A stretch of 9,211 nt of DNA from Campylobacteraceae bacterium (GCA_026986355.1 JALSOO010000168.1:1-9211); one strand, 5' to 3'; positions 1 through 7,459 are shown, counted from the first letter of the stretch. The notes: generated by a model from the sequence alone, not told the origin. Numbers and translations: made by a program.

Positions 1-2825
1 ACGCCTGGCATAGTAGCCTCTGTTGGTACAGCCATAGCGATAAAGTAACCAGAATCAAGTCCTGTCACGGTATCGGTAACATTAACTTTAATTGCATCAC
101 CCTGTTTAATATTCATACGTTTTGCATCTTGCGTATTAATCCAAACTGGGTTATGGTTTTGAGAAATCTCCATAAGGTGTTTAGAGTTAACTGAACGTGT
201 ATGAATGTTATATGGCAATCTAAATACAGTATTTAGTGCAAACTCATTCTCTTTTTCCATATAGTCATGGTGTACTTGTGTAACAAGATGAATCATCTGT
301 TTACGCTCTTCTTTGGTCTTTGGATAGATTGGAACAGCATACTCTGGCCATTTCCACTCTGCAAACCACTCTGAGAAGAACTCAAGTTTTTTACTTAATG
401 TATGGAAACCTTGCATAAGCTCTCCATCAACCTCTACACCAATAGCTTTTTTCTCTCCCTCATGCTCTACAAGAAGAGTTCCAAATTGGTCTTTTTCTAC
501 CTCTTCTATAGAGTATTTATGTCCATGAGCGATATAAGAGTCTCCCTCTTTTCTAAGTGGTTTCTCTTGTGGTCTATAGATATTATCCTCTTCTAACCAT
601 GTACCCATATCTCTCATAAGCTCATAGTTAGGGTATTTTGACTTAGGATATTTTGCTTTTGCAGTCTCTCTAAGATTTGGTAAAAGGTCAAATGCCTCTT
701 GATACCACTCTGCAATTGTTACAGCTCTTGTTGGGTCCTCTTTTGAAGCCCAATAGTCTCGTACTCCTAAACTTCCATCAGGGTCAACATACTCAACCAT
801 CATAGTAGCCCAGAACTCTACCTCTTCCCAAACTTCTCCTAGACCTGCAGCCATATGTGCTTCTAGTGTTCCTCTTGATGGTTGTTTTGCTTTCCAACCA
901 AGTTTCTCTAGTGCAACTCTAAGTGCTGGTTGTCTAAATGCTAACCATCTTGATGGTTGTGTTGGAGATGAGTGTTGGTCATGACGCTCTCCTGCTAATC
1001 CAACAGGAAGTACATAATCACAATACCAGTTTGTCTCTGACCATGTTGGAGAGAGGTTAAATGGTAATTCAATCTTATCTTCTCGTTTTAGTGCTTCAAT
1101 CCATCTAAATCCATCTGGGTTAATCCAAACTGGGTTATACATTCTTGGAACATATACAGAAATCTTTTCAGGAACATGAAGACCCTTCTCATTCCAACTT
1201 TTTCTCCACTCATCATCAAGTAACATATGAGGAAGCATATGACTCATCTCATAAGTACTAAGAGGATATTCAGGAGGCCAAGCAAGTTCATTCCACGCAT
1301 CTACTTTTCCTGGTTGTTTTCCTGCAACAGTTGCTTTCTCTCCACGACCATTTACCGAAATCTCATGCCAGTGGTGCATACTAACCCCACCAATATCTCC
1401 TGCCATTGCACCACGAAGAACTAATGGAAGGAAAGCCGTACGACCATTCATCCAACCACCACGGTGTGCAATGGTTCCTGCTCTCCAGATATAGGTACTA
1501 ATTCTAGTCCCTGCATCTATAAACATATCGTATAGTTTTTCAATGGTTCTAGCCTCTACTCTACACTCTTTTACAACAAAATCAAGTGTATAACCAGAGT
1601 ACATTTCAGAAATCATAGTAATGAAATCTTCATAGCTATCCCCTTGAGGTACAGCTTTGATATATTTTTTCTCAACAAGAAGAGCTAAATACTCTTTGTT
1701 TGCCATCAATCTATCCCAGTTAACCCAATTTTTTACAAAGTTGTGGTTTACAAGGTCATCTCCATTAATATCTTTCTCATTTAAAATTCTATTGGTAAGA
1801 TATAGATACAATGCTGCTTCAGTACCTGGGTATACAGGAACCCAAAGGTCAGCCATACCAGCAGAGTTAGATAATCTTGGGTCCATAACAACAAGTTTAG
1901 CACCTTTTTTTCTAGCATCGGCAATACGTCCTGCTGCTTGTTGGAAATAGTGTCCTGCATCTCCTGCATGAGATGATTGAAGAAATATCAGTTTTGAACC
2001 AGCAAAATCTGGAGAGTTTCTATCATCATTCGCCCATTGGATAGTAGCCTCTCTTGCACCTGCTGAACAGATGTTTGTATGTGAATCCCAACCATCTAAT
2101 CCTAATGATTGAGGAACACGAGGTCCAAAACCATTCTCATTTGGTCGTCCAACATGGTATATAAACTCTTTTTTAGCTGTTGGAGAGTCACTTTTTACAA
2201 GTTCTGCAAGTTTTCCACCAATCTCTTTCATAGCTTCGTCCCATGAACTTCTAATCCATTTACCCTCTCCTCTTTTACTTCCAGGAGCTCTTTTTAGAGG
2301 GAAAGGAATTCTATCTGGGTCATACATTTGAGACTGTACGGCATAACCTTTTGCACAGTTACGCCCTCTTGAACCTGCATGAAGTGGGTTACCCATATAT
2401 TTTCTAACAAACAAATCTTTTGGATTTCCTGTTTTTTTATATTTACCTACCTCTACCCATGCTGTCAATCCACATGCTGCTTCACAGTTTGAACATGCTG
2501 TTGGAACAAGCATAAATTCATTTACTTTAATTCCATTAGGATTCTCTTTTGACTCAATACCATTTCTACCTGTTCCACCACGTTTCCAATCATCTCCATC
2601 TAACTCTTTGAAAGAGTCCCACTCCTCTAACGGTGGGTAACGAAGAGGTGTACCATTAGTTAGAGGTATAGATTTGAAATCATCTGCCATTGCAGGTGTA
2701 TCAATCACTGTTGAAAATACCCCTTTTGCAATGGTAGCACCTGCTACTGTATATGCTGTCCCTTTTAGGAACGTTCGTCTACTTTCAAAGAAAGAAGAAT
2801 CATTTTTATTCATTTTCTTAACCAT
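1..2825 (-). CDS. Periplasmic molybdopterin oxidoreductase catalytic subunit (PsrA/TtrA/SrdA-like), C-terminus cut off by window edge
   Basis: This is the Mo-bisPGD catalytic subunit of a membrane-bound respiratory complex, open from the ATG to the left edge with no stop or frameshift (941 complete codons). The N-terminus carries a twin-arginine signal (SRRTFLK, residues 15-21), a hydrophobic stretch, and a likely cleavage site after TPAMA (residue 47), so the folded enzyme should be exported to the periplasm. Cysteines C111, C114, C118 and C157 (CxxCxxxC, then NCAKG) fit the proximal 4Fe-4S cluster. C253 in TNICSAGAR is the probable molybdenum ligand. VVMDPRLSNSA and the two NPVWIN segments match cofactor-binding regions of the DMSO reductase family. 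The ATG at 2825 has AGGAGG at good spacing; a second ATG at 2813 is less well placed. It is the last gene seen in the operon. The substrate is unknown: polysulfide, tetrathionate, thiosulfate or selenate reductase are possible, as is an oxidative role. Family is secure, substrate is not. Confidence 0.93.
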   Translation of the reverse strand, partial: MVKKMNKNDSSFFESRRTFLKGTAYTVAGATIAKGVFSTVIDTPAMADDFKSIPLTNGTPLRYPPLEEWDSFKELDGDDWKRGGTGRNGIESKENPNGIKVNEFMLVPTACSNCEAACGLTAWVEVGKYKKTGNPKDLFVRKYMGNPLHAGSRGRNCAKGYAVQSQMYDPDRIPFPLKRAPGSKRGEGKWIRSSWDEAMKEIGGKLAELVKSDSPTAKKEFIYHVGRPNENGFGPRVPQSLGLDGWDSHTNICSAGAREATIQWANDDRNSPDFAGSKLIFLQSSHAGDAGHYFQQAAGRIADARKKGAKLVVMDPRLSNSAGMADLWVPVYPGTEAALYLYLTNRILNEKDINGDDLVNHNFVKNWVNWDRLMANKEYLALLVEKKYIKAVPQGDSYEDFITMISEMYSGYTLDFVVKECRVEARTIEKLYDMFIDAGTRISTYIWRAGTIAHRGGWMNGRTAFLPLVLRGAMAGDIGGVSMHHWHEISVNGRGEKATVAGKQPGKVDAWNELAWPPEYPLSTYEMSHMLPHMLLDDEWRKSWNEKGLHVPEKISVYVPRMYNPVWINPDGFRWIEALKREDKIELPFNLSPTWSETNWYCDYVLPVGLAGERHDQHSSPTQPSRWLAFRQPALRVALEKLGWKAKQPSRGTLEAHMAAGLGEVWEEVEFWATMMVEYVDPDGSLGVRDYWASKEDPTRAVTIAEWYQEAFDLLPNLRETAKAKYPKSKYPNYELMRDMGTWLEEDNIYRPQEKPLRKEGDSYIAHGHKYSIEEVEKDQFGTLLVEHEGEKKAIGVEVDGELMQGFHTLSKKLEFFSEWFAEWKWPEYAVPIYPKTKEERKQMIHLVTQVHHDYMEKENEFALNTVFRLPYNIHTRSVNSKHLMEISQNHNPVWINTQDAKRMNIKQGDAIKVNVTDTVTGLDSGYFIAMAVPTEATMPG

Positions 2826-2836
2826 CTATTTCCTCC

Positions 2837-3787
2837 TTAACTTAATGATAACATTTGTGGAATCTCTAGCCATGTGCTTTTTGCAAGATAGAGACCAATC
2901 AATGTTGTTAACGCTGCAAATTTCATTAATACTCTACTATAATTCTTAACTGATGACATAGAGATAAAGAATGGAATAATATAACCAAGAACCATTGCTG
3001 TCCAGAATTGAGTATAATAAGCTCCACCTGAATGAACATACTCTAATGTTGCCTCAACTTCTGAAGCTTTAAATGAGAAGAAGTACTCTCCCATATACAT
3101 TAAGAATGAGAATAGTACAGATAGACCTAAAATCCAAGCTAAATCTCTTCTTGCTCCATCTGACCATTTTCCTGAAATTAAGATAAGTGATGCAGAACCA
3201 ACCATAAACGCAGCTAATAACATCTGAATAATCTCTGCTGGTGCAGCCCATAACTCTCTAGCACTTGCCTCTGCCATAATAATAGCTGTATACATAGTAA
3301 CTGGAAATGCCAATAGTACTACAAATGGGAATATCCCTTCATAGAAACCACTTATTGCTCTTACTGATTTTGCTAAAACACAATGTTTACGAACATCTTT
3401 GAACTCATCAAAGAATCCAATAAGTGCCATAATTGTAATCAACAGTGTAAATAGTGATGCCATCCATGCACCAACAGTAATTGCTGAAGTCCAATGTGGG
3501 TGTAAGAATATATTTACCATTCTTAGTGGTTGATGTAAATCTAATAGTGTAAAGAGTAAAAATACATTTAATGCAACAAATGAGATAAGTGGCATTAACC
3601 ATCTAAGATTTGGCATATCCTCTTTTTTGTGTCTATATAGTAGATAAGCACCAACAAGAATAACCCCTGTACCGATACTTTTCGCCCACATATTAAGTGT
3701 AATCATCCAACCCCATATAATCCCTGGAAGTGGAACATCAAGTGTAACAATAGCTTGAGTAGCTTCAATTGTACTAACGTGATCCAT
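2837..3787 (-). CDS. NrfD/PsrC-family quinone-interacting membrane anchor subunit
   Basis: This 316-residue integral membrane protein should anchor the complex and exchange electrons with the quinone pool. Eight hydrophobic segments are visible, roughly at residues 22-51, 62-83, 101-126, 149-172, 183-205, 214-235, 259-278 and 286-303. DLHQPLR (83-89) followed by a HPHWTS segment resembles the conserved DLGRPxR...NPxSxxS region of NrfD proteins, and the segment around residues 160-205 also matches the family. No signal peptide is expected. Its ATG shares one base with the stop codon of the upstream iron-sulfur gene (TAATG), and an AAGGAGG site lies inside that gene's end, indicating translational coupling. 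Its own stop codon touches the ribosome site of the catalytic gene. NrfD-type subunits also occur in Psr, Ttr, Phs, Srd and Soe complexes, so this gene alone does not reveal the substrate. Confidence 0.92.
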   Translation of the reverse strand: MDHVSTIEATQAIVTLDVPLPGIIWGWMITLNMWAKSIGTGVILVGAYLLYRHKKEDMPNLRWLMPLISFVALNVFLLFTLLDLHQPLRMVNIFLHPHWTSAITVGAWMASLFTLLITIMALIGFFDEFKDVRKHCVLAKSVRAISGFYEGIFPFVVLLAFPVTMYTAIIMAEASARELWAAPAEIIQMLLAAFMVGSASLILISGKWSDGARRDLAWILGLSVLFSFLMYMGEYFFSFKASEVEATLEYVHSGGAYYTQFWTAMVLGYIIPFFISMSSVKNYSRVLMKFAALTTLIGLYLAKSTWLEIPQMLSLS

Positions 3788-4542
3788 TAGTGACCTCCTT
3801 CTTCATGTGATGCATCATTTGACATATCTACAAAACTCTCATTTTTTAAATGGTCGTTGTGACCTCCAAAAATTGGTGCTAAAAATCTATCTAACATAGA
3901 GTGGTGTGGGTCGCCAATCTCTTTTAGATGTGTAATGTTATTAAAGAGTCCATAACCTTCAATTCTCTCATGCGCTAAAGGATTAAGTGTCTGATTTCCT
4001 CCACCTACATAGAAGTGTTTAGGGTCGGTATGTTTTTCTGGTTTTCGTACTTGAACATCACCTTGATGAGCAGTAATGTAGTGAGATATTTGTGAAGTTT
4101 CATCTTCTATATCTCCAAAGATATTTGCTTCAACAGGACAAGCAACTACACAAGCTGGCATTAAACCACCCTCAATTCTATGAGCACAATAGGTACATTT
4201 ATCAGCTGTATTTGACTCTGGGTCCATGTAAATTGCTCCATAAGGACACGCCATCATACATCCTGCACACCCAATACATCGTGAACTATCAATATTGACA
4301 ATTCCATTATCGAGATAATGCAGTGCAGATACTGGACAGATTCTCTCACATGGTGCACTCTCACAGTGATTACATCTCAATGGTGTAAACGAACGTGATG
4401 TATCAGGGAATGTCCCTATATCTATATATTTTACACGCAAACGCCATGAGCTTAATGGCACTTCATTTTCAACTTTACAGGCAATCTCACAACCTTTACA
4501 ACCCATGCAAAGGTTTAGATCGACTAAAAAACCTAACTTCAT
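3787..4542 (-). CDS. Four-cluster ferredoxin-type electron-transfer subunit (PsrB/TtrB/DmsB-like)
   Basis: This 251-residue protein should pass electrons between the NrfD subunit and the molybdenum subunit. Sixteen cysteines in four perfect motifs predict four 4Fe-4S clusters: C12/15/18/22, C57/60/65/69, C89/92/95/99 and C116/119/131/135, the last with the CxxCx11CxxxCP spacing typical of DmsB/PsrB proteins. There is no twin-arginine or Sec signal, so it is probably exported together with the signal-bearing catalytic subunit, as known for DmsB. I chose the ATG at 4542 because AGGAGG lies 4 bases upstream and MKLGFLVDLNLCMGC is the normal family start; an in-frame ATG at 4614 would add 24 AT-encoded residues without a ribosome site. 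After the ferredoxin fold comes an unusual tail (about residues 150-251) with twelve histidines and an acidic end. It is the first gene of the operon and overlaps the next by one base. Confidence 0.94.
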   Translation of the reverse strand: MKLGFLVDLNLCMGCKGCEIACKVENEVPLSSWRLRVKYIDIGTFPDTSRSFTPLRCNHCESAPCERICPVSALHYLDNGIVNIDSSRCIGCAGCMMACPYGAIYMDPESNTADKCTYCAHRIEGGLMPACVVACPVEANIFGDIEDETSQISHYITAHQGDVQVRKPEKHTDPKHFYVGGGNQTLNPLAHERIEGYGLFNNITHLKEIGDPHHSMLDRFLAPIFGGHNDHLKNESFVDMSNDASHEEGGH

Positions 4543-4546
4543 GTTT

Positions 4547-4552
4547 CCTCCT
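4547..4552 (-). promoter_or_regulatory. Shine-Dalgarno site that fixes the start of the iron-sulfur subunit
   Basis: On the minus strand the sequence reads AGGAGG, four bases before the ATG at 4542. It is the only strong ribosome site near the 5' end of the operon. The farther in-frame ATG at 4614 has only A/T-rich sequence before it. Confidence 0.8.
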
Positions 4553-4570
4553 ATCTTTTTGATAATAATT

Positions 4571-4576
4571 ATTATA
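4571..4576 (-). promoter_or_regulatory. Probable -10 element of the oxidoreductase operon
   Basis: The minus strand reads TATAAT here, a perfect match to the sigma-70 -10 consensus, 28 bases upstream of the ATG at 4542. This would give a short leader containing the AGGAGG site. There is no convincing -35 hexamer, but Campylobacterota housekeeping promoters commonly lack one and rely on T-rich upstream DNA, which is present. In such AT-rich DNA a chance match is possible. Confidence 0.45.
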
Positions 4577-4712
4577 TTTAGGGATAATTCTAAATAATGA
4601 GTAAATAATATCATTTTTTATAAAAAAAAATCATTATTTTATTATTAATTTGGAATTAATTAAAATTAGTGCTACTTTATTAACACACTCATAATTATAA
4701 AAATCAAAAAAA

Positions 4713-4726
4713 ATGATTTTTATCAT
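4713..4726. promoter_or_regulatory. FNR/CRP-like palindrome, candidate operator
   Basis: The sequence is ATGAT, four T, ATCAT: a perfect inverted repeat with the spacing of FNR-family sites (TTGAT-N4-ATCAA), differing only in the outermost base of each half. It ends 25 bases before the DUF309 start codon and lies about 140 bases upstream of the leftward -10 element. From this position a bound regulator would more likely affect the rightward gene. The same bases also form part of an AAAAATCA/TGATTTTT inverted repeat (4699-4721). Binding is inference only. Confidence 0.3.
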
Positions 4727-4751
4727 AAAAAATATATATTAAGGAGTTAAA

Positions 4752-5096
4752 ATGTTAACAGAAAACCATGATTTAAAGGGTTCGTTAGAGGAGTTTTTGA
4801 GACTTTTAGAAAAAAGAGACTATTTTGAGGCACATGAAGTGCTAGAAGAGGCTTGGCATCCTCTTAGAAAATCAAACCACCCTCTTAAAAATCTAGCTAA
4901 GGGATTGATAAATGGAGCAATCTCTTTTGAGCATATAAAAAGAGATAAAAAAGATTCAAAAAGAAAAGCGTTAACTACTCTAAAGTCATTTGAACGACAT
5001 AAACATCTATGCGTTGAGGATATTGAATATTTTGAACTCTTTAATAGAGCCTGTTCAGAGATAGAAAGCTTAAAAAAGACCATTAATCATCTATAA
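4752..5096 (+). CDS. DUF309 family protein
   Basis: This is a small (114-residue) soluble, probably all-helical protein. It carries the DUF309 signature near the N-terminus, FEAHEVLEEAWH (residues 25-36), followed by the second conserved helix GLINGAISFEHIKRD (51-65). The invariant histidine and glutamates (H28, E29, E32) plus H61 could form a polar or metal-binding site, but the family function is not established and I do not assign one. The length is normal for the family, so it looks complete. The start is supported by AAGGAG at 4741-4746. It is divergent from the oxidoreductase operon and 51 bp upstream of lysA on the same strand. No terminator is visible in that gap, so read-through into lysA is possible. 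Confidence 0.85.
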   Translation: MLTENHDLKGSLEEFLRLLEKRDYFEAHEVLEEAWHPLRKSNHPLKNLAKGLINGAISFEHIKRDKKDSKRKALTTLKSFERHKHLCVEDIEYFELFNRACSEIESLKKTINHL

Positions 5097-5109
5097 ACCA
5101 AACTTTAGA

Positions 5110-5115
5110 TAGAAT
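5110..5115 (+). promoter_or_regulatory. Possible -10 element for the lysA-pheA-hisC-dxs run
   Basis: TAGAAT lies 32 bases before the lysA ATG in the short DUF309-lysA gap and matches the -10 consensus at five of six positions. A second candidate, TATAAA at 5125-5130, sits too close to the ribosome site to leave a normal leader. No -35 is evident. A promoter here would start the biosynthetic operon, but transcription from upstream of DUF309 is an alternative. Confidence 0.3.
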
Positions 5116-5147
5116 CGCGACAATTATAAAAATAGGAATAATTCAAT

Positions 5148-6371
5148 ATGAGTTTAGATATAACTAGCTTAGTAAAAAAGTATAATACCCCACTATATGT
5201 ATATGATTTCAATACAATTACAAACCGATATGAAGAGTTAAAAGATGCGTTTGGTGGCAAAAAGTCATTGGTAGCCTATGCAGTAAAATCCAACTCCAAC
5301 TTAGCTGTACTTCGTCATTTAGCCAATCTTGGAGCTGGTGCTGACTGTGTTAGTATTGGAGAGGTTAGACGTGCATTAAAAGCAGGTGTAAAAAAATATC
5401 GTATTATATTTTCAGGTGTAGGAAAGAGAGATTCTGAGATTCGTGAAGCTTTGGAAAAAGATATTTTACTTATCAATTTAGAGAGTGAAGCAGAGATGAA
5501 ACGTGTTGAAATGATAGCAAAAGAGTTAAATTTAGAAGCTAGAATTTCTATACGAGTAAATCCAAACGTTGACCCACAAACACACCCATACATCTCAACA
5601 GGATTACATGAAAATAAGTTTGGTGTTAGTTTAGATAGTGCAAAACGTATGTATATATATGCTAAAAAATCTAATCATTTAAATCCTATTGGTATCCATT
5701 TTCATATAGGTTCACAGCTTACTGAACTCTCTCCCATTACAGAAGCGTGTGGAATTGTAGCTGATTTAGTACGTTCATTAGATGCGATTGGTATAGAGAT
5801 TAAGTTTTTTGATGTTGGTGGAGGAATAGGTGTAGTATATGATAATGAGGTTACCATTAGACCTGCTGATTATGCTAAAGCTATTTTGTCTCAAATCAAA
5901 GGTTTGGATATGACAATTTTAAGTGAGCCAGGTAGATATATGATGGCAAATTCTGGAATATTTTTGACCTCGGTTCTATATGAAAAAGTCAATGGTAATA
6001 AACGTTTTGTTATTGTTGATGGAGCAATGAATGATTTACTCCGTCCAAGTCTCTATAACGCTTATCATAAGATAGAGGCGATAAAAAAGGAGGGAGAGGA
6101 GAAGTCTCTAGCTGATGTAGTAGGTCCTGTATGTGAAAGTGGGGATTTCTTGGGTAAAGATGTAATGTTACCCAAGATGAATCATCATGATATTTTAGTC
6201 GTTCACTCAGCAGGTGCGTATGGATTTACCATGTCAAGTAACTACAATACACGTGGACGTTCAGCAGAAGTTGCTATCTTAGATGGCAAAGATTACCTCA
6301 TCAGAGAACGAGAGAGATTTGAAGACCAGATAAGATTAGAAGAGAGTTGCGATAGCAGTTGGCAATCGTAG
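5148..6371 (+). CDS. lysA: Diaminopimelate decarboxylase
   Basis: This cytoplasmic PLP enzyme converts meso-diaminopimelate to L-lysine and CO2, the last step of lysine synthesis. The 407-residue protein has the family's usual length and all main motifs: the Schiff-base lysine K47 in YAVKSNSN, HIGSQ (186-190) after the barrel core, the phosphate-binding GGGIG (224-228), EPGR (260-263), RPSLYNAYH (299-307), the CESGDFL substrate motif (329-335) that also contributes to the second active site of the dimer, and AYGFTMSSNYN near the end. The N-terminal barrel covers roughly residues 20-280 and the C-terminal beta domain follows. The ribosome site is weak (AGGA at 5134-5137, ten bases from the ATG), but no better start exists. 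pheA follows after 25 bp. In C. jejuni a HAD-type phosphatase gene lies between lysA and pheA; it is absent here. Confidence 0.97.
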   Translation: MSLDITSLVKKYNTPLYVYDFNTITNRYEELKDAFGGKKSLVAYAVKSNSNLAVLRHLANLGAGADCVSIGEVRRALKAGVKKYRIIFSGVGKRDSEIREALEKDILLINLESEAEMKRVEMIAKELNLEARISIRVNPNVDPQTHPYISTGLHENKFGVSLDSAKRMYIYAKKSNHLNPIGIHFHIGSQLTELSPITEACGIVADLVRSLDAIGIEIKFFDVGGGIGVVYDNEVTIRPADYAKAILSQIKGLDMTILSEPGRYMMANSGIFLTSVLYEKVNGNKRFVIVDGAMNDLLRPSLYNAYHKIEAIKKEGEEKSLADVVGPVCESGDFLGKDVMLPKMNHHDILVVHSAGAYGFTMSSNYNTRGRSAEVAILDGKDYLIRERERFEDQIRLEESCDSSWQS

Positions 6372-6396
6372 TATAAATATAAAACGAGGAAAAATC

Positions 6397-7455
6397 ATGA
6401 CATTAGATGAGTTACGTACTAAAATAGACACCATTGACGACCAACTTTTAAAGCTCTATAATCAACGTATGGAGTATGTAAATCAAGTAGGAGAACTCAA
6501 AAACACAACAGGAGCACCCATCTATCGTCCAGAGAGAGAACAGGCTATTTTAAATCGTTTAAAACAACAAAACGATGGCAAATTGACTGACGAGGCGATT
6601 GATGCTCTCTTTTTGGAACTCTTTGCTGTATCAAGGAATCTCGAAAGACCAGAGGCTATTGCCTATCTTGGTCCTAAAGCCTCATTTACACATCAAGTAG
6701 CTGAGAGTAGATTTGGAGCTATGAGTAGATATATACCAATGGGTTCTATCAAAGCTGTCTTTAGAGAAGTCAACCGTGGTACAGCTAAGTTTGGCGTTAT
6801 ACCTATCGAAAACTCATCTAATGGTATCGTTAGTGATACAATTAATTGTCTAAAAGAGTATGATTTAAAGATAATAGCAGAGATTTTTATGGATATACAC
6901 CATACATTGGCTACTAGATGTGACTCTATCAATGAGATAAAAAAGATATATTCAAAAGATATTGCTTTTGACCAGTGTAGAATCTTTTTACAAGATTGTG
7001 GATTAGATGAGGTTGAACTCATTCCAATAGAGTCGACAGCAAAAGCAGCAAAACTTGCAATGGAAGAGGATAACTCCGCAGCAATATGTGCTAATGTTGC
7101 AGCCAAACTCTATAACCTACCAATTCTATTTAGCAATATTGAAGATTGCGATAATAATAAAACCCGTTTTTTTGTTATAAGTAATTTTGATAATTTAATA
7201 TCAGGTAATGATAAAACATCTATGTTAGTCTATCTCAAAAATAGACCAGGAGCATTAGTAGAGTTTTTAAATGATTTTGAACGATGCGAAGTCAACTTGA
7301 CTAAAATAAAATCACATATAGTAGAGGGAGAATCTATCTTCTTTATTGAGTTTAATGGTCATCAAAAAGATTTACATATTATAGATATAATAGAGAGACA
7401 CAAAGATGAGGTAAAGATACTAGGCTCGTATATCAAAGAGAACGATGACATATAA
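6397..7455 (+). CDS. pheA: Bifunctional chorismate mutase/prephenate dehydratase
   Basis: This cytoplasmic enzyme turns chorismate into prephenate and then phenylpyruvate, the precursor of phenylalanine. Three domains are visible in 352 residues. The first is an AroQ-type chorismate mutase (about 1-85, with R7, R24, K35, R47 and E48 in the expected places). The second is prephenate dehydratase (about 88-262), starting at YLGPKASFTHQ, with PIENSSNG (136-143) and the catalytic TRF (256-258). The third is an ACT regulatory domain (about 273-350) with the GAL motif (285-287). The ACT motif that is ESRP in typical feedback-inhibited enzymes reads KSHI here (305-308), so phenylalanine inhibition may be altered. 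GAGGA lies six bases before the ATG. It sits between lysA and hisC, with hisC ten bases downstream, as in other Campylobacterota. Confidence 0.96.
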   Translation: MTLDELRTKIDTIDDQLLKLYNQRMEYVNQVGELKNTTGAPIYRPEREQAILNRLKQQNDGKLTDEAIDALFLELFAVSRNLERPEAIAYLGPKASFTHQVAESRFGAMSRYIPMGSIKAVFREVNRGTAKFGVIPIENSSNGIVSDTINCLKEYDLKIIAEIFMDIHHTLATRCDSINEIKKIYSKDIAFDQCRIFLQDCGLDEVELIPIESTAKAAKLAMEEDNSAAICANVAAKLYNLPILFSNIEDCDNNKTRFFVISNFDNLISGNDKTSMLVYLKNRPGALVEFLNDFERCEVNLTKIKSHIVEGESIFFIEFNGHQKDLHIIDIIERHKDEVKILGSYIKENDDI

Positions 7456-7459
7456 AGGA
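7455..7459 (+). promoter_or_regulatory. Shine-Dalgarno site that fixes the hisC start
   Basis: AAGGA lies six bases before the ATG at 7466 and overlaps the last base of the pheA stop codon. It favours that ATG over the upstream in-frame ATG at 7445, which lies inside pheA. Confidence 0.7.

Larger units (their letters stand above)
4543..4751. other. Divergent AT-rich intergenic control region
   Basis: These 209 bases separate the minus-strand oxidoreductase operon from the plus-strand DUF309 gene. The sequence is extremely AT-rich with long A and T runs and holds no coding sequence that I can support. It must contain the promoters for both directions. Visible elements are a TATAAT hexamer facing left, TATAAA/CATAAT hexamers facing right (4690-4701), a 14-bp A/T palindrome at 4562-4575, and an ATGAT-N4-ATCAT palindrome at 4713-4726. 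The A/T palindromes could arise from composition alone. Confidence 0.75.

Noticed and set aside
136..1138. Exact 19-bp direct repeat at 136-154 and 1120-1138
   Set aside because: Both copies encode NPVWIN segments of the catalytic subunit, a motif that recurs naturally in this enzyme family; no sign of a mobile or regulatory repeat.
402..1950. Plus-strand open frames of 60-100 codons (for example 402-596, 1227-1424, 1657-1950)
   Set aside because: They are antisense to the continuous catalytic-subunit gene, have no ribosome sites and no recognisable protein features.
1..2825. Possible selenocysteine codon or frameshift in the catalytic gene
   Set aside because: I translated the minus strand from 2825 to the edge and found one uninterrupted frame, with Cys (TGT) at the proposed molybdenum ligand and no in-frame TGA.
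4562..4594. A/T palindrome at 4562-4575 and TTTAG/CTAAA inverted repeat at 4577-4594
   Set aside because: Arms are short or pure A/T, and such repeats are expected by chance in DNA of this composition; not enough to call an operator.
4543..4614. Upstream in-frame ATG at 4614 for the iron-sulfur subunit
   Set aside because: The extra 24 residues are encoded by A/T-rich promoter-like DNA, contain an isoleucine run unlike the family, have no ribosome site, and overlap the best -10 hexamer. The ATG at 4542 has AGGAGG and the normal family N-terminus.
5097..5147. Terminator between DUF309 and lysA
   Set aside because: No GC-rich stem followed by a T run is present in the 51-bp gap.
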